Positions 10,773 through 21,771 of a stretch of 64,000 nucleotides of DNA are shown in pieces. Numbering within the stretch: position 1 is the stretch's first letter; the number at the start of each line of letters is the position of its first letter. Location of the stretch: positions 43,252,801 to 43,316,800 of the forward strand of contig OX359247.1 in NCBI GenBank assembly GCA_947179485.1, in the 5' to 3' direction. The notes under the pieces were generated by a model, which was not told the origin of the DNA, ran no database searches, and saw only the letters and a list, made by a program, of their open reading frames with translations. Both the position numbers and the translations under genes were made by a program. This DNA is from Allacma fusca. Its lineage: Eukaryota; Arthropoda; Collembola; Symphypleona; Sminthuridae.

Positions 10773-13113
10773 TAATTCCCTTTCAGCATGACCATGGCAA
10801 TAATGTACGTATAGCCGATTTTCAGTCATTTTATCCTACGAAATGTAAGTATAGAAATGCGTGATTCGAATTAAAATACAAACAAGTGTTTTGTCTAAAC
10901 GTGATTAGACTCATCCAAAAAGCACTCCATTAACTCCACGAGACAGGAAGCAGCTTTTCTCATTATACTGTGGAGCTCCGTTTAGTCATCTAAAAAATAC
11001 AGTGGCTTCATATTACAAACCAGTAAAGCAGACATATATAGCTGTCTACTGCTCTTACTTCCACTATTACCTCACAAAATTTTTTATATCTGTTGACGCT
11101 GGTTGATAAATGAATTTTAAAAGTCCCATTTTTATAGTTTTTGCCGATCCATAACTTCCGATTTTTATCCCTGTTTCATTTTAGAACACTAAGAAGCAGT
11201 GCAAACCTCGAGTTGATAATAATATACAAATACACAGTAATCAAATGACACATTAAGCAAGGTCATTTACAGAATCACAAAATATCTTGTGTTGATTTAT
11301 TTCCCTGTCACGAATTATACTTCATGGATTGACTTTTTATGCACACACAGTGTACTGTCGCCATCAGAGACCCCACTTTTATAGCTACATGGAGTCAACA
11401 ATGTTTAGGCACAATCTTGTCTACCCACCGTTAATATTTTTAATTCATGCCTTTATAATAGCCAAAACTTTACTCTCTATAGAAGTCCTCGTATACAGAC
11501 AACACTGATGTGCATACACTACACTAAGTGTACACAGGGTTGCTCAAAAAATCAGATAAATATTTAGTGATTTTAAAATATAATTTTGAAAATTCTTCCT
11601 CTTACGGAGAAAATTGGAAATAGGAATAATAGTCCTTCGTGCGCAAAATATCACTTTGTACGTATATATGTATACACATACATATGCGCGATACAGAACT
11701 GTACTGCATTATGTATGTGTCGTGTGATCATGCCTCTACTGACGTCCAGTGTCACAGACTAGCTTTAGCTTGACTGACTAACAAAATAAATCCTTTTAAA
11801 AGAGTTTCTATGCTACCGAAGGAAATTGAAAATAACTGTACATAACTAAATGTTGTATTCATCAGACAAACTCAGCTGAATTTAAATTTCTCTTGTAAAT
11901 AATCCTATATGGTTTTAATGTATTCTTTAAAGGCTATTGAAGTCTACCTAGCCTCAGTTATGCATGGGAAGTAATCTTTAAGTAAAAATATATTAATGGG
12001 CCCTTGGGGTAGGATTACTCAATTGTGAATGTATAAATAAACGGTTTCCTCTGGTTGCATTCTAAGTAACGAAGGGTATACAGATTTAAGTAATTACAGT
12101 GACAAAACACGTCCATTCCCAAAATTTACTTTGGGGGCAAGCTCTTCAACTGTCAATTGTCACCTTTATTCAGTGGAGTCAGCAGAAAGGTACGTTCACG
12201 AAAAAAAATTACCATAAGGGAGAAGGAAATTAGTGAATGAGTCTAAGAAATTAAGAAATCATGAATCTCAATTAAAGTTAGCCATTCACTTACACTGCTT
12301 AGCGTCAGGTTTTGTGGCAGGCCATGAACGAAGACGAAGCTATTGCTATTTTTGGTAATAGGGCCATTCATACAAGAATGGATGGTTCCATCCCAGCAAA
12401 CAGATCTCGTAACAAGCAAGGTGAATTTTTGTACATTTATTGAAATGAGAGAGAGTTAGAGAGAGCAAACAAATTCAAGTAAGAGGACATTGTGCATGTT
12501 TATTTGTATATATAACAATGAGGTGTTGAGCCATGTATTAATACTTGTATATTGTGTGTGACCTTGTCAGCGACAGTTGCATTTACCTGTGCATGTTTGA
12601 GTTGTTGTTGTTACCTGTATAGTTAGTAAAGCTTATTTGCAATTCCGAGTGTCTCAGGGAATTAATAGTGAAGGATTATTTTAGCATTAAAATGTTACTA
12701 TGCGTGAGGTACAGGAACATTTCATGCGTTACAGTAGACAAGCCGCTTCTTCCTCAACTATTCCCTTCCTCACGATGTGATATCGTGTTAAATACATACA
12801 CACAGATATAGGTACATATCTTCATCTGCATACACTTTAACTATACACTATAAGGCACAAAACTGTGGGGTACTTTGATTTGAAGTTGATGCATAACAGC
12901 AGCAATTCCATAAGAAAAAATGAAAACAGTATCCGTATTACAATTTCTGACAACTGAAGAGCTGCCAGTGAGTTCCTGGCCACACATCTCCATGATTTCA
13001 ATTGAAACTCAAGAGACATTTCAACCAGTGTGTGCAAAATTTTGTCTCCTATACTTATATACAAACATTTTGAAACTGTACCACAGAATAATTACCCAAA
13101 AATTGATTAAATC
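10773..13113. other. Spacer between the two depolymerase genes
   Basis: Mostly unique AT-rich sequence. One open stretch at 12313-12420 (+) is bounded by an AG on the left and a GT on the right and reads as a plausible 36-codon exon, but no partner exons were found (see findings). No other feature is supportable. Confidence 0.4.
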
Positions 13114-14887
13114 ATGGATTGGGATACTAGAATTTTAAAACATTTTCTTATCAGTGCAATTCTAAATATTTATTTAGCTCATGGGCAAATTTATCAAAAC
13201 TTGGGTAAACTATACTTAAATATTTAAATACCTGTGACCGCTGTTGTTGTTCCAAAAGTTGCTCATTCACCCCCAAAATTTAAAAATAAATCTAATCCTG
13301 ATAGGTCTTCTTAACGTTGACCGGTCTCCAGTGACAATATCCGGATTCTCTTCTGGGGGAAATATGGCTCAGCAGATGCAAGTTGCATTTTCCTCTTGTT
13401 TTAAAGGATCTGCGGCTTTTGCAGCAGGTGACATATAAATAATCGAGCCTTAATAACAACAAGGATTTATTTATTTCAAATGGTGTAAATATAGATGCAA
13501 GGTCATTTGTGTTTTTTTTACTAGTACCTTACCACTGTGGAATTAACGGGTATCGAAGCTACCGCTTTAAGTGCAATTTGGGCTTTCGAACTGTCAACAA
13601 CTTTGTTAAGGAGGCAAGACAATTTGAACTAGAGGGGAAAATTGATCCGCTTTCAAACCTCAAGCATCAGTATCATTACCACTATATTCCTAAACAGGAT
13701 ACTTTAGTTCTAGGACGTATGCCATTACACCCAATTAATTTAACTAACCTTTTTGATTGAGAAAGTCCCGTAAATTTTTAAAAAGCAATCGAAAAGTGCT
13801 ATGATGTTCAAATGTATGTCTTTTATCTGGATAGACGAAAGAATTCGAGCTAACACAGGAGAATTTTTCAGACGAGTTGGAATGAACCCTGTCAATATTC
13901 ATCTTTTTTATAAAAACTCGGACCATTGGATGGTAACAGTAACACTATTTTTTACGCATTCTTGTGGTGCAACAATTACGTTCCGTATGTATGGAACTGT
14001 CGTTGTACATACAAATAGCCACTAGCAAATAGTTGCAAAAATGTTTTCTGCAAATTTTAAAGCCAACGAAGAACAAGGGGTTGCCTTTCTGTGACGACCC
14101 CATTCGATTTAAGGTTGATGTGGCGCTTTTGGGACGCAACACTACGGGTGCATCGTTTTGCAACTACGACGGCGCATACGAAGCTCTAAGTTTCTTGTTT
14201 CAGAGTCAATTGATAGTACCCCGCCGTAATGGTAAATTTATATTTCGCTTAACTCACAATCAGGAAAATGGCGAGAATTGCTATTGTCCTTTCGTTGCAT
14301 TTTGTTTAAAAAGTGTGTTATTTGATTTCAGGAATCTCAAGACTTCAACCTTTAGTGGCATTTAGTCAGACACAGTTTCTGAACTCAGCGGATGCCAAAT
14401 TTTTAGACCCCATTGGATATTTGTACATTCCTACTAATTGTACCAATGGAAGGAAACGATGCAAGTTCCATGTTGCTTTGCATGGTTGCAGAGGATCCAG
14501 GTATTTTCTTTACCGTACCAGGATCCAGAATCTATTGAAATTGCTTGCATTAATTCATAATTTAAAATTTTATTTTATTTGTTTTTTGTATTAAGGAGTG
14601 CTATGGGTGATGGCTTCGTAACTCAAAGTGGATATCTTGAAGTGGCAGAGACTAATGACATAGTCATTTTGTTTCCGCAGTCAATTCCATTTGATGGTAA
14701 TCCTGATGGCTGCTGGGACGCCTTTGAAGCTACTGGACCAGAATTTGGTAAAGTACCCTTATATTTCGCATGCGGAGGTACTTTTCTGTAAAGCTGGTTT
14801 GATTTTACAGCAACAAAACTAGGAAAACAAATGAGAGCTTTAATGGCTATGATTCAAACCGTGACGGGAATACAAGGCTGCAGATAA
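13114..14887 (+). CDS. PHB depolymerase-like secreted esterase, copy B (8 exons)
   Basis: Tandem paralogue of the gene at 8100-10521; predicted 356 aa. Exons: 13114-13204, 13305-13427, 13525-13716, 13835-13932, 14063-14231, 14332-14500, 14596-14747, 14811-14887. The seven introns fall at the same codons and phases as in copy A (1,1,1,0,1,2,1), so the duplication happened after the introns were in place. The N-terminus is hydrophobic, consistent with secretion. The nucleophile is Ser46 in G-F-S-S-G. The Asp of KQDTLV and the His of SDHWM are kept, as are FCNYDGA, GYLYIPTNC, HVALHGC and NPDGCWD. Exon 2 is nearly the same in the two copies (35 of 40 residues identical by eye), while exon 5 has diverged most and differs in length by five codons. 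Both copies therefore look functional, perhaps with different substrate preference (inference). Confidence 0.85.
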
Positions 14888-16908
14888 TCATACAAGTTAG
14901 GTACTCTTATGGTGAGTCGTCTATTTTATATATATGCAATTCATGCTGACTACACATAACGATTTTCTCATAGCATTTCCTACTGTATGTGGCAAATATT
15001 TGCAGAAGGCCCTGGACATGTATGCAGCTGAAAAAGATATTTAATAATTGTGATTTCTTGATTTATATCTCATTTCGTAATAACTACTCTGCTTAGCATT
15101 CCATTGGGACCTCAGCAGCCAGCTTTTATGTAAACAAAATTAAAAATGCATTCGTAAGTGGAGCCATTTATAAATTAATGTACTAAAACTATCCAACAAT
15201 TTCGCTAGTTACTTTAAATATGTGTGCGCAAACGTTCCAGACAATGTCAAGTCCAATGTCTGCCCAAGTCAATGTCTACAAACATCTAAGGAAGGAAATC
15301 TAATTTTGAAGACTAGACGGCCTTGAACCCAATGGTGTAACACTAATTACGAGCTGCGGTAACATTTCAGCATTTTAATTTGACAATATTAATTGCTGAT
15401 CTTAAGTCACTACATAAGAAATTAATTTTGAAAGACTCAGGAAATTAAAAAACAAATGCAAAATAATTAGTCTGTATTTGATGTTATATTTTTGAAAAAA
15501 TACATTTTAAAACAAGGGGTTATACCAATAGAGTAAATAGAGATTTTCAAGCATTATGGATGATGTAGTCAGACAAAATCCTTATTGTGTACAAACATAT
15601 GTACATACATATGTAAATGTTTGCAGGAATACGAGAGAATAAATTAGTAGAAAATCAAAGAAAATCTAATTAGCAGCTGTTAAAAAATTGTCACGGTTCT
15701 GTTGAAATTAGTTTTAACTCAGAACGGAGTAGAAAAATACCGTAGCTTACAGCTGGAATGTAGCATAATTTGTGTTTTTTTTGCCACCCTTTCCATTTGG
15801 ATAGGACTTTCCGGTTCCTATAATTTTGAGAATTTTATAGGAGCAAATATTGATCCAGCAATTCTGCCCCCTCGGGTGAAGTATCAATAGAACTTGAAAA
15901 GCGTGTGACGATTTCTCACCTAAATTATAAAAGAAGGACAAACGCTTATGCATGTGGCAGTTACAGTTACAGCGTAGTAAAAAAAATACTCACTCCAAAA
16001 TGTCAAAGGATTTATTTTCCACACGGCTTTAAAATCCCATTTGTCTAGCCATGATTTATGGAGTCTCCTTAACAATAAATAGGATCATTAATGTCTCGCA
16101 TACACACCCATAGTGGTATTTAGAGCCCTGTTATTTTCCCAGCATGTGCATAGCATACATGATGTATGTATCTATTATTAAGGATGACTATATAACCTTC
16201 TCTTCCAGTCTAGTACAATTTGCATGCTTCTCCATGTCACTGCACTGAAATATTTTGCTACAATTAAAGCAATAACAAATACTAAACAGAAGTTGACAAG
16301 TTGAACACTATAAATTATCCAATAAGTTACAATAAACACAGTTCATTAATTAAGGTCAAGTTTGAAACTGATTTAAGGCTCGCGATAGCTTTCAGGTACA
16401 CTGACTATGATCGTTGAGCTACAGTATAGAGCCATTCACTCGACTTCGAATTCTTAGCTCTTATTTTTCTACCATCTACCAACAGTAATATTGTAAGAAC
16501 AAAAAAAAATAATGATATTTTATGGTACTCTATATGTACAATGATATTTACTCTATACATGCCAGCATTGAACATGATGCTTCCAAAACTCAACCTGATA
16601 ACTTTTGAACCAGCAAAGACCTTTAGATATCAGTAAGTACATTTATACAGTATTTACAATCCTGAAAGACATTCTTATGGTTTGAATGTACTCCCCCATG
16701 TTTTCACACCTCTGGACTGCTACTGTATACTTTGGAGAATGACAGCACCATCAGGTTGAGTTTTCTGATCATCACGCTGAATGAACGTAGTGCATCTCTA
16801 TGGTAAAGTCAGAACACAAAATATATTTCCAGCCCGATGGGTTTCTGTAAAAAGGGACGCTATCGGGAAAAGGCCAGAGACATTTCCCATAATATAGGCA
16901 ACATTCCC
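14888..16908. other. Gene-free spacer between convergent genes
   Basis: Holds the 3' flanks of the depolymerase copy B (+) and of the cysteine-rich gene (-). It is AT-rich with TACATACATATGTA tracts near 15600. No exon or transposon boundary was recognised. Confidence 0.45.
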
Positions 16909-18178
16909 CTATGTTTTGCATGAGCCTTCATGACGAACATAAAAGTCCCATTTTCTTGTGAGCAAAAGATCTGAAAAAAATAAAGAGTTCATTTAGCGCT
17001 CATATCTTAAACCCCATTTAGTGTTTATAACTATTTACTTTTCTGCGTGCAAATTTTACAAATTTTTTAAGATGTATAAAAAATCACAGGAAGCTTTATA
17101 CAAGTAGCGTATAAAAAATGTTTGCAGATAAATCACGCAATATTTTATACTTATACACTTATTTAAAGCAATGTTTCAAGCTGTGCTCTGCTCCAGGCTC
17201 AGTTAATAAAGAGTATGTAAGAAAATCGTTTTAAAAATACTTGCCTCTGTTGCATTTGCTCATGCAAAGCATATGACAGCGGTTGACAGTCCAGCCATTA
17301 TTGAGACAGAGCCAAGGGAAATCAACAGCCACCTCTGGATCTGAACTAAAGCAATCCAATTGTAGTTGATAATATTTGGGAAGTTTTTCCTTTGGCTTGG
17401 GTGGGCGTGGGTCTGGTAAAGAAGGATTCCCGACGACAGTTATATTGTAACATCTCTTCCAGTCTTCCACCACACAGATACCTCCCCAGTCATTATTAAC
17501 CTTCATATCTTCCTCATTTTCCAGAAGATTCCCAGAAGCATCCCTGGGAGCATTTGCGGGAGGTTGCATTGTCAAAACAACAGTCTCCCCAGGTTTTAGA
17601 ATCCCGGGCTTCACCCCAGGCTCATCCGCTGCCAATTCCGGCTCATGCATTAATCTTCCAGGGATTTCCCTTGGATAAGTGCTAATGCTCACCCCAGGAC
17701 TCAGTCCATTGGGAGAGTGTCGGGAGGCGTTGAGTATTTTCATAAATAAATCCACGGAAATCCCTTCCAGCTCCATACTCTCATTAAAATGTGGAAATGT
17801 TTTCAGGAAAATATCTTCACTTCCCGTTCTATTGATATATTTGAGTCCGAGATACTCTTTGGATTTGGTAAGTGACTGACTGATGATGGGCTTGGAGTTA
17901 TTTCTGTGTCGGGCATAAGCAGTCCAGTCAACTTCGGTGAAATTGTTGGAGGAGCTCAGGCCAAGGATCTGCTCCAAAGTAAAGTTGTAGTTAATCGGCT
18001 GATCCGAACTAACTTTATTTGAGGAGGATTCTTTGAGTCTATTTTCCTCATACGCTTTACTATTCCTGTCCAAACCGAGGAGAACAGCTTTCTTGCTAAT
18101 TCCATTCATGGACTGACAGGCCAAACTTGTTGATGAGATTGTGAGGAAGCAGAGTATGAAATTAAAATTCGGCGTCAT
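16909..18178 (-). CDS. Secreted cysteine-rich protein, unrecognised family, paralogue 1
   Basis: Predicted 331 aa from two exons: 17245-18178 and 16909-16970. Residues 1-20 are a signal peptide. Just after it comes the motif C-Q-S-M-N-G-I-S-K-K-A-V-L-L-G-L, then about 190 poorly conserved residues with several N-glycosylation sequons, then a compact C-terminal domain with eight cysteines (landmarks DWGGIC, QLDCF, DFPWLCLNNGWTVNRC and LCMSKCNR). The eighth cysteine (HEGSCKT, then stop) comes only from the 62-bp last exon. That exon was assigned because the paralogue at 20710-21771 has a matching last exon ending HEGPCKT. The intron donor is GC (AG|GCAAGT) with a strong polypyrimidine-CAG acceptor. 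I do not recognise the family. The paired cysteines and signal peptide suggest an extracellular, disulfide-bonded product. Confidence 0.75.
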
Positions 18179-20709
18179 TTTGTATTTTTAATGTAGAGGC
18201 ACTTAACAGAGTTCTCACTTGTACTAATTCAAAGTAATAAACAAGTAGTACTCTGAAATGTGTCAGAACGATGGATGATTATAGGAGGTGATCAATGCTG
18301 AGGAGCACATATTTTACAACACGTATGAAGGGAAAACAATTCTAAAAGTCACATTATTGCCGTGAGCGAAATGTGGACGAACAGAAGGCTAACTTTTAGA
18401 CTTGTGGTTGAAACTAAGTGCCTCATGAAGACTAAATAAATACTATTTGTTGGACGATATTACTCCACAAGTTCTTCTTGAAGGCCAAGCTTTTGGGTTC
18501 ACATTCCTTATTATGACTTGCAGACCCATAAACTATCAATTACAATCTAAATGATCGTATGAGTGTATGTGTCCACCAACGTAAAGACAACAAGGGGGAT
18601 AGAGCATCAAGCGTGCTAGTGGAAGTTAAAGGAGAGCAAGAGAGGTAACGTCTTCAGTACATTGTGGGATGGGTATGTTCAATCGTCGGATAAATTTGTT
18701 CCATGTTCAACTATAGTATGCCAAAAATTTTCATGAACTTGATCTGTTTTTTTTTGTGTGCATGCAGTGCTTAAGTGATATTTGGGAGATGCATTTTGTT
18801 CCGGGCACACGTATGGCTAATAATATGGAACTTGAGGAATTTGATCTACAAACTGTGTGTGGTAACTAAAATTAGATTTGAAAGATTCCAAATATAAATA
18901 GGATGAGATACTACCGCCAAATTATTATGCACAACCTACGCATCACCTTTTCACTCAGAATTTTTCCTTCTGGGTTAAAACCTTCGTATATACATACATA
19001 ATCAGGGGAAAAGTATTTCACTCCCTATTTTATTTTAAATGTTTCAATATCAGTACATAAATCAGAGACCACATACCGCAAGTCAAAATTCCCCATTTGC
19101 AATAATTTATTAATGATTCCAAAAAAATATACTGCGACGTGATTCTCTAGATTTACGTACATTAAAATATACGAGATATAAGACTGAATTACAGTGTAAT
19201 ACAAACACATTACTAATTACATTCTGACTGTGTGAGAACTCGTAGAACTTCAATACTCTACATACATATTAGTATGTGTGCATACCTAGTTTTTAAATGT
19301 ATGGTGGAACGCTTTTTGGATCCTGCTTGAAGAATAGATACACAATTCGTAGTACGGTGACTCTCTTTATAAGAGCACCCCTACAAAATAAAACTTGACT
19401 CTTATAATAATTACCATGTGTAAAGAGAAATATTAAGACTATCGTAAGCAGATATGCGTTCGCATATTTTGTTCCTCAACAGAAGGCTCTCTTGGAGGAC
19501 AATCTCATCGAGTGAAAGAACACACGCAGTTGAAAGCTTATATGCTAAACACCTCGGATATTAATAATTTACAATGAATTTTCCCATATCCAAAAGGCTT
19601 TTCTGTTTACTAATTTCTAGAATATTTATTAAGAATCCTCGAACGTACATAATAAATGAGAATGATGTGTTATGAAGATACAACTTTTTATACATACGTA
19701 AAGGAAACACATGGACTTATTTTACGCATTCGTTCAAATTACTTCTTCCTCCTAGAAATTATTCATCTAAAGGGGTCAATTTCAGGAGAGTACAGATGTT
19801 GTTGCTAGAATTGGTGAGAGATGGCTAACACACCCGTCAGTTTCTGTGGGACCGCCGGTTCCAGGTATTTCATTCATCCCTGCGGGGATTTTTCAAAAAC
19901 GGATTTTTTTCCCCAAAATTATTAGTTTTTTACTCAAAAAAATCAGGGATTGTTACTTCAATAATACGGATTTTGGGGAACATTATTTAGTTTTTGCTCA
20001 ACAAAACCAGGGAATGTCACTAAAAAATTCGGGATTTTTTCTAAAAATTCTATTGTTTGCTCAGGAAAATCAGATTTTTTTTACTCATAATAATCAGGGA
20101 CTGTTGAAAATCCCTGATCCAGGATAAAATGCAGAAATCGAAACCATGGGCTATCATTGAACCAGATATAAAGTTGAGTTTTTGTCAACTTTGAAGTGTT
20201 TTACTTTGTTATCGCAAACCCATCACTAACAATCAGTGTATGAACAAACAAATGTTAATTAATAATAGCTGTGACATATACATATGCATGTATAGATATA
20301 CTCATGTAGAGCTAAATTCTCAAAGGTAAGCACCAATTGTTCAATATGGGGGCGTACAGGTGAGTGTGAAGTTACCGGACATCTTAGGGGGATAAAGCAG
20401 TCCGATTGGTTAGCACTATGCTGTATTAACTACACCTTCTTATTAACAAAACGGAAATACAATTTAAAATATACGCTGTCCCAATAGTGTCCTTGTTAGG
20501 GAAACTATGATTTAATTTCACAATAACGTCTTTCGAAATAAATTTTACATACAAAATACATCACCTTGAATCTCACTACATACATACTACATATACAAAC
20601 TAAATCTTTTAAACTAAAACAAATTTCAGGGCTTTACGTTCTACAGTTTGTTGATGCTTGACGCCGCTATTTGTGAGGTGCTATTACATTATTTGTCCTG
20701 GATCCCCGT
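18179..20709. other. Spacer with one degenerate tandem repeat
   Basis: Contains the upstream region of the cysteine-rich gene 1 and the 3' flank of gene 2. The only structure seen is the tandem repeat at about 19875-20115, listed separately. No coding exon is supportable. Confidence 0.45.
19875..20115. repeat. Degenerate tandem repeat, about 60-bp period
   Basis: Roughly four diverged units each carry a form of CTCAAxAAAATCAGGGAxTGT followed by a T-rich run and an ATTxGGGATTTTT-like segment. Copies are visible near 19935, 19995, 20060 and 20085. It may be the subterminal word array of a decayed transposon, but no terminal repeats or target-site duplication were found. Confidence 0.5.
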
Positions 20710-21771
20710 TTACTTCTTCGTTTTGCACGGGCCCTCGTGAAGAAGGTTCAGGTCGAAATTTCGTGTACGAAGTAGTTCTAAAACACAGAATTCAAATCAG
20801 TGTCATTTCATGCTCACATCCGAATTCACCTAAACAACTTTTTTAATCATTGAATCCTGTATCTTAAAGAAAACTGTACTACTGAATTTAAATTATGTAA
20901 GCTCATTAGATTTACTACCTCTGTTGCATTTGCTCATGCAAAGAATATGACAACGGTTTACAGTCCAGCCGTTCTTAAGACAAAGCCAAGGGAAATCCAT
21001 AGCTTTCATGGGCTCAAAGCAGTCCAGCTGTGTCATAATATTTTTCTTCGGGTCATAAGGGAAGTCCGGGTGAAATTGTGTTTCAGCCCCGACCGTAGTA
21101 ATGTTGTTGCAACTTTTCCAATGTACGACCCCACAGTCACCTCCCCAGTCCTTTTTGATAGCCTCATCATCCTCCAGCGTTGCATCATCTGGATGGCCCC
21201 TGTCCAGAGGGGGTTGCATTGGTGGCATCGAACGTCTGACCTTATTATTGACCCTCAGTCCAGGTTCATCAACAATTAAGCCTTGCTCTTGCATTAATCT
21301 CGATGGAATTTCCCGACTGTAGTTAACAATGGATTTTAATTCTGCTGATATCTCCTCCTCTAATTCCGCTACTTCATCGGGGATTTTTGTTGTTGTTTGC
21401 CTTTGATTGCGAATCTCGCTTGTCTTGTTGGAGGACAGTAATTGGTGGATATGGCGGGGGGTTGAAGTCGTAAAATAGTGGGATTTGTTCTGATGAGCCG
21501 AAGAAAAATCCGTGACTGGAATATCATTCACAGTATTGTCAGTAATAACAATTGGAGTTGTGGGCTGATTCTGAATTGTAATATTTGTCGTCTGACTTTG
21601 CTTGTGCATCTCTGGAACATTGTCTTCTTTTGGGGGTTCCTGGTGTTGGGCATCTTTTTGTAAACCCAGAAGAATTGCTTTCTTGCTGATGCCGTTGATA
21701 GAATGACAGGCGAAACTTGTGAGGACGGAGAGTAATACGCAACAAAGTGTAATTTTAAAATTGTTTTTCAT
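20710..21771 (-). CDS. Secreted cysteine-rich protein, unrecognised family, paralogue 2
   Basis: Predicted 306 aa from exons 20919-21771 and 20710-20777, joined by a 141-bp GT-AG intron at the same codon and phase as in the paralogue at 16909-18178. Residues 1-21 form a signal peptide, followed by C-H-S-I-N-G-I-S-K-K-A-I-L-L-G-L, which is almost identical to the paralogue. The middle (about residues 40-170) is Thr/Ser/Gln-rich and not alignable. The C-terminal domain keeps all eight cysteines: DWGGDC, WKSC, QLDCF, DFPWLCLKNGWTVNRC, LCMSKC and HEGPCKTKK. The pattern of conserved ends and free middle suggests that the N-terminal motif and the cysteine domain are the functional parts. No known domain is recognised. 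Tandem same-strand arrangement indicates local duplication. Confidence 0.75.

Noticed and set aside
16790..16908. Alternative last exon of cysteine-rich gene 1 giving GECCLYYGKC
   Set aside because: The frame is open and cysteine-rich, but the acceptor lacks a pyrimidine tract and the paralogue's last exon matches the other choice (HEGxCKT). It is probably 3' untranslated sequence.
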